Below are positions 49,701 through 62,636 of a stretch of 64,000 nucleotides of DNA, piece after piece. The stretch comes from Geosiphon pyriformis (taxonomy: Eukaryota; Glomeromycota; Glomeromycetes; Archaeosporales; Geosiphonaceae), in NCBI GenBank assembly GCA_016748015.1, contig JAAOMT010000762.1:620001-684000 (forward strand), given 5' to 3'. How positions within the stretch are numbered: position 1 is the first letter of the stretch; each line of letters opens with the position of its first letter. The notes beneath the pieces are model-generated. The model worked only from the letters and a program-made list of their open reading frames with translations, made no database searches and was not told the origin of the DNA. A program made the position numbers and the translations under genes.

Positions 49701-50560
49701 TTGATATGTAATATATATAGGCATACAATAACTTCTGAATTAATGTGGTTATATATTGTTTCTAAGAAAAATTTATCTGTTAAAGATTACTTAGAATGGG
49801 TCCAAAATGAAACAGATTCTACATTCAGGTTAAAGTATAAACAAGTCTTTTTTTATTTACAAGCAATTATTAACTTTCACACTGGAGTTTGTTTCAATAG
49901 GTTTTTATTAAGACTTGTGGTTAAACAAATATTTGTACCAATTTGGTCTACTTGGCACCATTCTATTTACCAATTAATTGAAATTGTTAATGAAGAACAA
50001 TAGCTATGATTAAAGTCTGAAGTTTGCAAGCTGATTCAAGAAAGAATTGTAATTTCTTGATCTAAATTTTCAAATCAACATCAAGGCCATGATGCAATAC
50101 TTGAAAAAATTAACAAAATGCTTAAATCATTGATTCTTTTTACACCTTTACAATGGCATTGAAAAATTGCAGTGTATAATTGTATCAAATTTGAGAGATT
50201 GTGTACTAACTTCTTTAATGTCATTGGATATTTTAAAAGTAAAATATACAGGTCTCATACACGTTCTAGCTTTATTGCTGAATTAAATCAATTTTGAATT
50301 CAAATAAAAAAGACACAGTTTGTAAATTCAAATGTCTCTAATTGTGTTTTTAGTAATATTGGCTATGAATGGATATTAACCAAAGAAATGAAAAAATTTA
50401 GTGAATTGCATGGATAAAAAGAATAGACTTTTTTAAAGCAAAACAAATTAAGAAAACATTGTTAGGTACTTGGAAACCAATTCCAGTAACAAGTGAAGAA
50501 GCAGATCATCAAAAAATATAAATCTGTTAATAAAATCACAACTATTACCTATTATTAATT
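49701..50560 (+). pseudogene. Unassigned coding remnant (plus), repeat-family protein
   Basis: The frame from 49701 runs YLEWVQNETDSTFRLKYKQV, FHTGVCFNRFLLRL, WHHSIYQLIEIVNEEQ to a TAG at about 50002. It then continues through several TGA stops with LIQERIVIS, FSNQHQGHDAILEKINKMLK, NCIKFERLCTNFFNVIGY and MKKFSELHG. The style matches a protein family that I remember as repeated in Rhizophagus-type genomes; I cannot name a function. TGA stops fall mostly where Arg would fit. Confidence 0.5.
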
Positions 50561-51746
50561 CTCTAATATCTTTTTTAAGTGATCATGTTTTCGAAACTTA
50601 TTAAGTTAATTGTGTGACAGCTTAATAAATATCTTTCAAGAAGTTAGAAATATATTGTATTGTGTACAGTTTTGTTTATTTTGGATTGGGTACATTACCA
50701 TTTATAATTGGCATTTTTAAAACATGATATGTTAAGTCTAGGTTTGAATTTCTATTCTGCATGATTATGTTTAGATTATGAAAAGCATTCAACATGGATT
50801 TATTTGCTTCAAAAAAGTTGATTTTTAATACATCTTTAAAACTATCAGCAAACTTTCACTTGCTAATACTAAATATTGGTCGAATGATGAATATGATTGC
50901 TAGTATGGAGCTCTTTTTTAATTGTGGATGCCAAAGTTTGTGTAAAAATGTATTTATTGGGTATATATCAGAATTCTTATGCTCTGAGTTTTATTACTGA
51001 TCACATTTTTTTTTCTAAAAAAAGATAAATTCGAACTCTGTTTCTAATTGATTTGCTCAAGCAATATCCTATTAACAAACTTTTTTCCAGAGGATCTTAT
51101 TAGACCATTATTCTTGCTTATAGGTCTGTTAATTGCTTCTTCTAATATGGAAAAAAAGTAATCTCATTAGCCAAAGTTTGATCCAGAGTAACTTCATTAA
51201 TACCCACAGCAACAGCCTTCAAAGCAATATCAGTCTCTAAAACACCACTAGTCTCCAAAGCACCAAGAACAGCAGTACTGTACCATATGTTAACTATTAT
51301 TAAAACTCTCATAATATTCACAAACAACAAGCCAGATATAATAGTTCTATTATTGTCTTCTGATAGCAGTGGTGGCTTATAAAAAAGAAGAGTAATTGAA
51401 TATTGTAATATTTCAGAAATTTTGTTTAGTGTTCTACAATCGTTTCTAAAAACTTCTTTAATTTTTTTTACTACCATAAAAAGAATGATTTCTATTAACA
51501 AATTGGAAAATCTCCCTAATTGTACATGTCTGATTAAATATTATATGATTATAGTGTAATTATAGAAAGTGGAAATTACTTATATTCTGTTATCATATTT
51601 GTAAAAATAGGGACTATAAGGAGATATATATAGTAAAAGTAACTATAAGAAGATAATATTATATATAAATGGTTTTGGTTTTTAAAAAAATGTGATTATA
51701 AGAAGATAGTGACTATAACCAAAAAGACTATAGAGAAAGTTTACTA

Positions 51747-54700
51747 TACTGCTTTTAAAATTAATAATATATGATTTTTTAAGTTAATAGTTATATTTGT
51801 TTTATTTTTTATTTTCTTAATTTTTATTGTTATCAATATTTTACTGTTATAATATTTGGTTTTTATAAAGTTTTAAATCTTGTTATTATAAAAATTAGTA
51901 CTTTATATAAGTATTATTTTTGGTAAGAAACTTTTGAATATTATTACTATAACAAATATTAAAGTTTAAATTATTTGTTTAATAATTACAAGATGTTTTT
52001 ACTTTTTTTTTTAAGTTATCTCCTAAATTTGTTGTTAACTTTAGGTTTTTTATTTTATTTTTTATTAATAATAAAACTTATATTATGACTTTTGTCTTTT
52101 TGGCTTCTTTGATTGCTTTAACTGTTAATTTTGTTGTTCAATTCAAATTAAATTTTTTGAAATTTCAAGTCTTGAATTTGGTTGCTTTGATTAAATTTGT
52201 TATTAAGTTTGTTGATTTTTTAATTAATTTAACTACTATTTTTTTAAATAATAATGTTAACAAAAATCTTTAAATGAAAAAATTTGCTTTTTATAAAGTA
52301 TATTATTAATAATTTTTCTAATTTTTTGGTTAATATTTCTAAGAACATTGCTTGTTTTAAATTTAAAATTAATTTTGGTAAAATAAATTATAATAAAATA
52401 CTAGTTATTAAGTTTTTTAAGTAAGAATATTATTAAACATATATTTGTTTTGTAATATATGTCAAGTTTTAATATTAGAAGTTATATTAAGACAATTAAA
52501 TTGTTTTTTAATTAGTTTATTAATTAATTTATTTTTAATTTTAGACATTTGAATAGCATAATTAAAAAAATTAATAAATTAGATTTATTTTTAGCTTTTT
52601 TTGTTTCAATATAGTATTGCTTTGACTAGTTCAAGTAATTGGTTATATATAAAAAATGCATAATTTACATTTAGTTTAAATTACTTAATTTAATATATAA
52701 TATTAACTTCTTTATTAACATTATTAATCTTAAACTTCCACCTATTTTTGGTGATTTGTTTACATACTAAATTAAGTTTAAAACTAAAAAGTTTACCTAA
52801 ACCAACATTCACTAATACAACAAAATAATTTATATTAAAAAATTTATTTAAATAGTACACTTGTTAATTAAAAAATAAACTTTAAAGATCATTACCAAAT
52901 AAAACAAAGTCTATGTATTTTTTAATTCCTTTAAAGTTGAATCATATAAAAAGTTTATGCAACAAAAACTTATTAAAATAGTTAAACAAATTCATATTTA
53001 AAAATTTTCTAAAATTTGTACTATGACCAGAATTATTCTTATTAAAGTTATTATTTAATACTATAAATATATTACTATTTAAAGCTTTAACTACTATTAA
53101 ATTAATATTACAAAACTGGTTAATTTTTTTTCCAAAGTGGCTTTAATATATAGATCCAAAATAATACTAAAAAATAATTCTTAAACAGCAAACATATTAA
53201 CAATAATTGATTAGCAATTTTTAATATTTTGTACATATATTTAATAATATTATTATTAATTAATATAGCAATGTTAAAACCCAGATAATTAGAGTTTATA
53301 TTTGAAGTGAAAATCTTAATTTTTTTAAATCTGTTTATAATTCAAAGATGAATTTTACTTTTCAGTTTTGTTTTTGTAATAATAAATATCAAATTGTCTT
53401 TATTTATATGTCAACAAATAATGTTTTTTTGTTTAACTAAATTATTTATATCTTTGATATTACACATAGCTATTTTCTAAATAAACCCACTTATTGTAAT
53501 AAAAAATATGTTAAAAAATCTAAGTTAATATATAAAAGATTTAGCTTTGCCAAAACTAAATTAATAAATATCTTAAAAGTTATTAATTTTGATTTTAGAC
53601 TGTCTATGTTAATAGTTAAAACTTTAGAGCTATTTAGATTAAATAATGAAATTTTATTAACTGTCAAGAAAAAAGAGAAAAAGACACTTGTAAACTGTTT
53701 AAAATTATGCCTGAGTTTGATTTTAAATCAAAAGCCAAAGAATTTAATAAGACTTAAAAGAAAAAAAGAAAAACTAATAATACTAAGTCTATATTACTTA
53801 ATCTATACACAATACCAAACACTTAAGTAGCCAGCAATTTTAAAAAACACTTCAAAAAAGCCAAGTAAACACAAACAAAAAAGTTATTTAGCAAAGTAGA
53901 AAAAGCTTTATTAATACTTAGAAAACCAGAAAAAAAGAATCTAAAACCAAAACCAAAGTATATATTGTCAAAAATAAAAGTCATTAAAACTATCTGAGTC
54001 CATAACTTGTTACCAAAAGTGGCAGAGCAAAATATAAAAATGTTTTTCTTGGTATACAACTTGGCTAACTAAAAACAATTTTTATTAAACATAAACTTCT
54101 TAAATGTTTTCAAAAATAGAGAAGCAGAAACATTAAAAGTATTATATTTTAGAGCAAAATATCTAAAATATCTGTACTTTTTGTATTGCACCAAATCTAG
54201 TCTAGTCCAAAAAAGCTTTATATCATCCAAAATTGGCTCTATGTAATAAGCAAATTCTAAATTATTTTTAAACTCAAAACTAACTATTGTACAGTAAATC
54301 TTATTTTTAATTTTAAATAATTAATTAATAATACAAGTTTTTTTATCTATCTTTTTCAATAAAGTGCTTAAATTATAAGCTGTTGTTTTTATAAGCAAAG
54401 TAAACAAAAAAGCCTTAAATTAATTTTTAGACATCCAAACATTACAATCTTTTATAGTTCTAACCACATATATTGAATTTTTTCTGATTAAAAATAACTA
54501 TTTAGCTGTCAACTAATCTGTTCAAACTAATTCAGTAAACTTCATTATAGTCTTTTATTAAAGCTTAATTAATTGCAATTAGATTAACACAATTTAACCA
54601 AACTTAAATATTGTAGTGACAATTATTTCCTTTGACATGTTTATAAAAATTTCTTTGATTATCACAATTTGATCAGAATGTATTTTTTGTTTTTTAAGAT

Positions 54701-55769
54701 TATTGTTTACAATAATACCTTTTTTTCTGGTCAATAATATAGTCTTTTCTATGTTTTTTTTTAATGTAAATGTTAATCTAATAATTTTTTAAAATTAAAA
54801 GAACCAAAAAAAAGTTACTAATTATATTAGTACTTATTTTTTTGGCTTTAAGAATAATAATAATCAAACTCAAAAGAAATCTATTCTTAATACTATTTAT
54901 AATAATACTATTTTTATTACTATTAGACTTACTGTTTATATTTAAATATACACTATTTAGATCAGATTTGACCAATAATATATCTTTCTTATTATTAAAA
55001 TGCTTAATATTACTAAAAACAACTTTTTTTTTTAAAAAAAAGCCATTAACAAAATCATCAAAAGTCTCTTTAGGCATTTTTTTTTTAAATATACTATTAC
55101 TTGAAGCAGTTTTTAAGTTCACAACAAAAAAATTATTAAGTTAAAAAATATTAAAAAAGAACAACAAGAAAATAAAATATTTTTTTTTAAAATTATGCTC
55201 TTTGAGGAATTTGAAATATAAGAAAAAAAGAAGTTTTATTTAATATTTAAATAATAATATATGTTAATTAATAATAAAAATTATAAAAATAATTTCATGC
55301 TAATTAATAATTTAAATTTTTATTAGTAATCTAATTTTCTTTTTAAAACTAAATTTTATTAAAGTTTAAATACTATCTGTAATTAATCAGATAATAAACC
55401 AAAATTATTAAAAAAATTTAGTTTAAAAATTGTTAAATTTTTAGTTTTGTAAATTTTTTAATATATTGAATCTTTAAAAATTGTAAAATTGAATATTGTA
55501 AAATATTTTTACAAATGTAAAATAGATTATAGAATTTAAAAGTTGCTTTAATTGTGTAATAAGTATTTATTAGTCTGGATATTGTCTTAAATTTATTGTA
55601 AATTTGTTTTTAAATAGCTTTAGATATAAGATTTGTTGTTTTAAGTTTCAGTATTTTTTGTAAAACATTTTTCTAATAAAAAAATATTTATAAATTAAAA
55701 AGTATTTATTGTTTTGTTTGTTAAAATACTGTTAAAGTTTTTGTTAAATTGTAATATTTGGTAAAATAT
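51747..55769. other. AT-rich decayed repeats, no identifiable gene
   Basis: Right flank of the Tigger element. It is T-rich on + until about 52640, then A-rich. The + strand at 53500-54060 has a Lys-rich broken reading (53606-53830 open) and the - strand has a Lys/Asn-rich one at 54778-55122. Both look like old element coding DNA, family unknown. No LTR pair or RNA gene is seen. Confidence 0.4.
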
Positions 55770-57330
55770 TGTTATAAGTTAGAGTAACAAGCTAATAGAT
55801 AATAAAAAAAACAAAATTATAAGATAATAAAAATAATTAAAAAGAAAATTACAATAAAAGAGCAAATTAAATAAGTAAGAATTCAATATACTTAATTAAT
55901 TTTATAAAAATCACAATTGTAAATCTTTTCTGGAAATTTAAAAATAGAATATAGTCCATAATTGTTAACAAAATAATACTACTGCTATTATTTTATGTCT
56001 TAACTTGGCAATTCTTAGAATCAATAACAGTGTTACCAGTAGATTTTTAGCTATTAAATAACATGAAATTACTCTTATAATTCTCATTATTAATTAGCAC
56101 ATATTAATATTATTTTAAATTATTATTTATTATTTAATTAATAATCTGATTTGTACAATAGAAATTAGGATAATTAAATTATACAATACTTCGAACTATA
56201 TAACATTTAAGAATTTGCTGAAATTTGTAGAAATTTGCCAAAATAATAAATAGTTCACTGAAATAACTTGTAGTTTGTCAAAATATATTTTTAATTTGTC
56301 AAAATTATAGCAAAGAAAAAAGTTCAAGTTCAAAGATTAGTACTATAACAAGTTGTATAAAAAAAGAGCTTCTTTTTTCAAAAAAATATATCTTACTTTA
56401 GATTTATATTTTTTAGAATCATCTTTAAGAAATAAATATAAAAATATTCAAAAAACCAATCTTTTAATTATTTTTACTTGAAATTCTCCAAAACTCAACT
56501 AACATTTTAAAATTGATTAGCTACCAATTTTAGTGATCTATTAGTAACTTCAGGCCTAAATAGAAAACGATTCCCTTAACGAAATTCTATTTCTTTAATA
56601 TTTTTTTTATTTTTTTTTTATTTTCTTATTAGAATTATTAAGATAGCCTACAGACAAGATTCTTATAGAAAAGTTGACTTTCACAGCAAAGTAACTACAC
56701 ATTTTTAATAAGCTTTTAGACAAGCAATTTCTGAGAAAGAGTTGACTTTTACTACAAAGTAACTACATTAAATAACTAGTACAGAATTGATTATTTCACT
56801 TATAAGCTCAGCAGTTCAAATTATAGAAGATAATTTGAAGATAAATTCAGTTATCAGAGGTTTACTAGCTTCCAAAAAATGTGAATTAACAGCAAACAAA
56901 AATTAACAACATTTAAGAAAAGAGACCAAAAACCTCCAATAACAACAGATATTGTTGTGTTTTTTAATTATTTCTTTATTTAATAAATTACAAAAGCAAA
57001 TAATTACTTCTTAAGCTAATTTTAATAATACAAATTAAGAAAAAAAAAATTAAGATATGTAAATACCAACAAGTAATTTTTTATTCCAAGATATTCAGAT
57101 ACTTGAAAATAAAGAAAAAAAAATAAACAATATAAAAAAAAGTAATTAATAATGAGTTTTATTTGATTACTTTAATCATGTTCTTTTACAGTTAAGAGAC
57201 TTATTGCTTATATAATTATTAAAAATAGTCAACAACCAAATCAGTAACCAAGTCAATGATTAAATTAATAATTAGGTTAATAATCAAATTATTGATTAGA
57301 TTAATAGTTAAGTTATTATCTAAAAATAAA
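55770..57330 (-). repeat. Truncated family 2 LTR (copy G), interrupted by a family 1 solo LTR
   Basis: Starts TGTTATAAG and parallels LTRs D to F. It is split at 56030 by the solo LTR and resumes at 56949. It holds eight 12-bp promoter units at 57227-57322 and ends abruptly at about 57330, losing roughly 70 bp of its outer end, where degraded gypsy pol sequence begins. Confidence 0.75.
56031..56944 (+). repeat. Solo LTR of family 1
   Basis: TGTTACCAGT...CTCCAATAACA, 914 bp, with TATAAAAA box near 56354. It is flanked by a perfect 4-bp duplication ACAG (56027-56030 and 56945-56948) inside the family 2 LTR, which confirms 4-bp target sites for this family. Confidence 0.88.
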
Positions 57331-59704
57331 CAGTAAATTTTTTTTTAAGATTTGTTTTAAGAGTTTTTATAAGTAAATTTTAAAATAACTTCTTATGTTT
57401 TTTTTATAAAGATAATAATTTCATGTTTTTGTTATTAAAATTGTAACAAATTTTTGTTTGAGTGTAATTAATATGTTTTTTAATAATAATTATAAATAAT
57501 TAAGAAGTATTTTTAAAATTAATATTAATTTTTGGAATATATATTAAATGTTTTTGAGAATTATTGTAAAAGCTAATTAAATATAAAAAAAATAAAATTA
57601 TTTTTGTTTTGTTTTTATTTTAGTGTATTTTAATTTATTTTTGTAAAATTGTTTTTAATAAGTATAAAACAAATATAAAAAATATTAATATTTAGATTAG
57701 AAGTTATTTAATAACAATTATTAATTCTAAATTTCAAAAAATATTTTTAGAGTTAATAAAAAGAATTATATACCAATTTATAAAATTAAAAATTCGAAAT
57801 TGGTTTAAAATAGTAGTGTTTAAGTTTGTTATTATGTACAACTTTTTTTAAAACTTTATTATCAAGTTTTAACTTATATAATCTATTTTTTAAAAATTTG
57901 TAAATGTAAAATAATTCATCTTATTTATGATTAAATTTTTTATTTCATTGTTTTTTAGTTATAATTCTGTATAAAAAAACTTTATTTTTAACTTTAAATT
58001 TATTGATAACAAATAGTAGTTTATTGTTATAATATTTTTTTATTGAACTTAAAAGTATTTTATATAAATAGCTACAATTTGTTATATTTTTTTCAGTATG
58101 CTTAAAAATATATAAGCTCTTTTTTGCAATGTTTCTTTAAAGTTTTTTTTGTAATTAATTGAACTGAATAAGACTTTACTATAAAATTAATTAGTAATAT
58201 TGCTGTTTTTTTATAGATTAAATTAAATAATATATGTTTTATTGTATTTTGTTTTAATATTCTATATATTATACTAAAAAAATAAAGATATTTTATTCTT
58301 ATTTAAAATTAATTAAAACTTTGGTTAATAATTTGTAAAGTATTCTGTTAAAATATTTTATAAATTTATTTGTTTATAAATAATAAAACAAAGATAAAAG
58401 TTTTTAACATTGAATTATTCACAAATTTTTTGTATTAAGTTGTTTACAAAATGTATTTTTTGATTATATAAAAATTTAATTGGACATTTGTGTTAATAAA
58501 TAATGTTTTTATAAATAAAATTTGTTATTAATTTTGTGTTTATTTGTTAAATTGTTCTTGTTTTGGCTATTTTATTAAATAATCTATTACAACTACAATA
58601 TATTAGTTTTTTTTTTAAATTTTAATAGGTAATAGTCTAACTAAATTAATATCAACTTAATTAAAAAATTGTTTAACTTTGATTAAATTCAAGAATTTTA
58701 TAAGACATTTTTCTTTTTTTTAATAACTATTACAATATTTTTTATTTAAAGCCAAAAATAATGTTTTAATATTTTTTGAATTGTGTTATTTTTTTAAAAT
58801 GTATTAATAAAAAATTTAAATAACTGTTATATAAAATTATTTTTTTTTATGTTTCTGAATTACTTTGAATAAGTTGTTTAAATTTTTGTAATTTTAATAG
58901 TAAATAATATTATTGTGTATAAAATATGGTTTTGCTTGATATTATAATTGTTGTTTTTTACTTGAAGACTAAGATTTTAATATTATAAGTATTTTTAAGT
59001 ATTGTTTAAGATTATTGTAATTTTCGAATTTATTGTTGTTTGTTTTATCAGTTTTTGTTTGTTGAATTGATTGAATTTCAGGTTTTAATTTTGCTTTATT
59101 CTAAAAAGACAATTAATATTTGTGTGTAATTTTTTTGGTTTGTAATATATAATATATTGGTAATTTGCAAAAAATTTGGTCTATTAAATTTGTTTAGTAT
59201 TTAATTTTAAATTTTTATTATGAAGTTATTTGAACTCAATATTATTAATAATAATATCGAATTTTTTAAGCTTGAAATATAAATTAAAGTAATAAAAAGC
59301 CCAATTATAACTGCTGTTTTCAACTTAGTAACAAAATATTTTTTTTTGCTGAAGATAAAATAACACTAAAAGCTATATATAAAACATTTATAGCTAGTTA
59401 AAATTTTTTGTTAAAATCAAAGTAATCTAAAATTAAAGCTATTATTAGCTTTTTTTTAAAAACATTAAAGATATTTTATTTTTTTGCTGTTTATTTGTAT
59501 TTGATGTTTTTGTTAATTAAATAGTTGAGAAGTTTGACAATTTCAGAAAATTTTTTGATAAATTTTTAATAGTAAAATATTAATTCTGTAAATTTTTTTA
59601 ATTTGGTATTTCAAAAAACTTTGAAATTTTTAACAATACTGATTTTTTTTAAATTAAGTTTAACTTTTTTTTTATTGACAATGTAATCTAAAAAACCAAA
59701 TTAG
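57331..59704 (-). pseudogene. Heavily decayed gypsy pol (RT/RNase H tail and integrase)
   Basis: Minus-strand landmarks: an RNase H-to-integrase linker reading YIIYYKPKKLHTNINCL at about 59100-59190; integrase core VDINLVRLLPIK and VVVIDYLIK at about 58560-58670 (GIDLVGPLP in intact relatives); and the C-terminal YKLKLDNKVLKKVVHNNKL at about 57810-57890. Order and strand fit one reverse-oriented element interrupted at its 5' side by the LTR at 59705. Stops are everywhere; A+T is extreme. Confidence 0.65.
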
Positions 59705-60785
59705 TATTATTTAAGTAAGAAAATAATTAAAAACTTATTTTAAAAAAACACAAAAACTATATAATAACATAAAAAAATGTGATAATATAAGATAATACAA
59801 AATAATATAAGATAACACAAAACAATATAAAATAATACAAAATAACATAAAATAATACAGAAAAATAAAAAATAATAAAAAATAATACAAATAACACATA
59901 AAAACATAAAATAACACAAAATAATTAGTAATAATATAAAATAATTAATTATAATATAAAAAAATAAAGCAATAACTAAAATAACAAGTAATAACTAACA
60001 ATAATAAGTAATTAAAAACAATCTTGTAAAACCAAAAAATATGTATAAAAATAAGTAGTTTTAGCAGATAAAACAAACAAATCAGATCAAAATTAGCTTA
60101 AATATTTTATATTATTTTTAGCTTTAGAAATTTTTTTCTTTTTTTTATCTTTAGAAATTTTTTTCTCTTTTTTATCTTTTATATTTCAAATTTACCAAAT
60201 AAAATATTATTGTTTAAATTCATAAACTCATAATTTTAATACTTTAATTGTCAAAATCTGATTAATTGTTTTTGCTTATCTTTGTTTTAGACCAGATATT
60301 ATTAACATAAATGTTTTTAGAATCTTAATAACTTAAACTAATTACAGTAATTAAATACTAATTATTTTTTATTTTATTTTATTTTATTTTATTTTATTTT
60401 ATTTTATGGAATAGCAACATTAGAAATTAACTATTTAAAAATAAACTTTGTAATAACCAATAAAAAAAAAGTTCTTCTTAAATTTGAATATTAACTTTAT
60501 CTTATTAGCTTACTAAAAAACAAAAAAATAACACCAGACTTTAGTAATTATATTTGCTAGCTCGAAAAAAAACACAACTACAATAAGACAACTAAAAAAA
60601 CAGTATTTCTATGTTTTATAACAAAAAAGCTTAATAGATAGAACTTTAAACAGAAAAACTTTTAAAAACTAATAATTGTCTTTAATATACAAACAATTTT
60701 AACTAAAAATTAATCTGCTTTTAATATTAAATTCACAAATGTCAAATATTATAATCATATCTTGTCAAGTTTACTTATAATATTT
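59705..60785 (+). repeat. Solo LTR of family 3 (decayed)
   Basis: Collinear with 10210-12176 minus its insertion: start TATTATTTAAG, CAATCTTGTAAAACCAAAAA block at about 60019, ATTTT pentanucleotide array at about 60365-60407, end near TATAATA. TTAG is found immediately left (59701-59704) and at 60786-60789 on the right, allowing one base of uncertainty. Confidence 0.72.
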
Positions 60786-61869
60786 AGTGCTTTTTGTAAG
60801 ATTATAAATTTATAAAGACAAAACATTCAGAAAACTTACAAAGTAATAACTATTAGAACAGTCAAAAAAAATTATTTACTATTTAAAAAAAGATTATATC
60901 AACACTTTTAAAAAGATCTAAAAATTCCAAAAGAAATATTTGTAGCCAAAAATAATTTTCTTTATTATGTACATACTAAGATTAATTATTATTTAAGTAA
61001 AACAGTAGATACTAAAAAACTTATTATTATACTTAATCTTAACTATTAAAAAAGCAATTATAGAAACTCTTTTTTTTTAACAATAAAATTAAGATATACA
61101 TATAAAATCATTATTTACAACTTAAAAAAAACCACAACACTAAAACTTCTTCTAAAAATCTGAGTTGAATACAAAAAACAATAGTCAACAACAGTTTAAG
61201 CAAAAAAACCATAACCTATTATTAGCAAAAAGTCAAGATTACTATTATTAACAATATTGTTATATTATCAAACACTCAAAAATAGAATACTACTTAATCA
61301 GTCTATTAAATTACAGTCTAAAACTCCAAAAACTTCGAAAAATTTTTATTTTTGAAATTTTAACAGAAATTTTTAAACTAAATTATAGAAAAAATATAGA
61401 ATCTTATTTGAAAATTTTATTTTTACAACAAACATTACTTTTCAAAATACTGTTATTTAAAAACAACAAATATTATAATTACTAGTCAAATTAACAACTA
61501 TCTCTTCAAAAAAAACATTATTATTTCAATCTATTATAATAAACAACAAAGAAAAACAACTAATATTAAGTTTAATTAAACAATCAAACATACTTCTGCC
61601 AATTTTTTTTTTATTAACAAACAATTAACTCTTTACTATTTTTGTTATAATTAATAGAAATATTGCCAGTTTAAAAAAATTTTTCAGTAAAAAAAAAATA
61701 CTTATACTTAGATTACAAAGACAAAAAAAACAATTATAGCAAATAATTAGAATAATATCAAAACAATAAAAGTTTTACTTTTTTTTATCAAAACAACAGA
61801 TTTATAATACCAAAGTTTTAATAAAAATTAACTAACTTTGTCATCTTTAAACTTGTTTTTTTATACTAT
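60786..61869. other. A-rich decayed repeat, unassigned
   Basis: A-rich on +, many short Lys/Asn/Thr-rich stretches, no open frame of note. It lies between the family 3 solo LTR and the family 2 element. No gene is recognised. Confidence 0.4.
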
Positions 61870-62584
61870 TGTTATGGTTGGAACTTATACTTCTTATTAA
61901 TTATTACATGTATTAGCCATTGATATCACATAAATTAGCTACTCTATTTTTAGAAAATAATCATTAACCTAATCATTGACTTGATCATTAACCTAATCAT
62001 TAACCTGATCATTAATCTAATTATTGACCAAGTTGTTGACCTGATTATTGACCACTTTTGACAACTATATAAGTAATGAATCTCTTAGCTGTAGAAATGC
62101 ATGAAGAAATTAAGGAAATAAAATAAATAAAATAACAACTTTCATCTCAATTTTTCTCTTATTGCTAATTTCTCTTTCCCTACTTTCAAGTATCTGAATA
62201 TCTTAAAGATAAAAGATTACTTGTTGGTTATTTTTTACCCTTTTTCTGAAACGTGTAATTGCAGCATTTGAAGATTATTGAATAAAACGTGACTGAAGAG
62301 TACATCTGATACCTAATATTGAATTCTAAGAGCACCAATATGAGGCATAGAATTGTACCAGGTATGATCATTTGTTGACAATATGGACTATTCCTCTATC
62401 TTCAGATTTCCCAGTTATCCTTGAAAAGAATAGCAACTGAGATATTTTATGAGACTGATTTTACACATTGAATTCATACTTATTCAATTTGCTCTTTGAA
62501 ATTGAATTCTCTTTGATTCTTTTCATCACCCTACAATCCTGTTTTCTCTTGCTATCCATTAGCTTGTTATTCCAATTCATAACA
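61870..62584 (+). repeat. 5' LTR of a relatively fresh family 2 gypsy element (element H)
   Basis: TGTTATG...CATAACA, 715 bp, the best preserved LTR of this family here. It contains eight exact-period 12-bp repeats (61960-62055), a TATATAAG core at 62066-62073, and GAGCACCA at 62330-62337, complementary to the PBS. Confidence 0.88.
61960..62055 (+). promoter_or_regulatory. Eight 12-bp promoter repeats
   Basis: Consensus ATCATTAACCTA with variants such as ATTATTGACCAA, strictly 12-bp period, ending 10 bp before TATATAAG. Copy number differs between LTR copies (2, 4, 4, 8, 8), so the array expands and contracts. It is a likely activator-binding array. Confidence 0.85.
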
Positions 62585-62590
62585 TAAAAG

Positions 62591-62607
62591 TGGTGCTCCC
62601 TGTGAGG
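62591..62607 (+). other. Primer binding site of element H
   Basis: TGGTGCTCCCTGTGAGG, six bases after the LTR. The first eight bases are the same as in family 1, so the primer tRNA ends GAGCACCA. Confidence 0.75.
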
Positions 62608-62636
62608 TTGTCAAAATCCACTCTGTTTTCTATTGT

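Larger units (their letters stand above)
49217..51714. other. Extra 2.5 kb of the Tigger element beyond the transposase
   Basis: Lies between the transposase start and the right inverted repeat. It holds two divergent coding remnants (49368-49655 minus, 49701-50560 plus) and an eroded Ala/Thr-rich stretch at 51150-51300. Either it is cargo of this transposon or a further old insertion; no clear target duplication was found. Confidence 0.5.
27863..51746 (-). mobile_element. Tigger/pogo-type DNA transposon carrying nested gypsy elements
   Basis: The left terminus starts CAGTGAACTCTCTTTATAAT. The right terminus, read on the minus strand, starts TAGTAAACTTTCTCTATAGT. They align over about 30 bp to TTTTTTGG, with a few transitions. 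The dinucleotide TA flanks both ends (27861-27862 and 51747-51748), as expected for Tc1/mariner-pogo elements. The element holds a split minus-strand transposase and 2.5 kb of extra sequence upstream of it. Removing the gypsy stack leaves about 4.2 kb. Confidence 0.75.

Noticed and set aside
54778-55144. Overlapping open frames on both strands (114 and 100 residues)
   Set aside because: Low-complexity Lys/Asn/Ser or Leu/Ile/Phe strings in AT-rich decayed DNA, no motif, no homologous copy in the window.
59735-59917. Tyr/Phe/Leu-rich 60-residue minus-strand frame
   Set aside because: Lies inside a family 3 solo LTR, in its ATAACATAAAATAATAC-type repeats; the frame is a by-product of that repeat.
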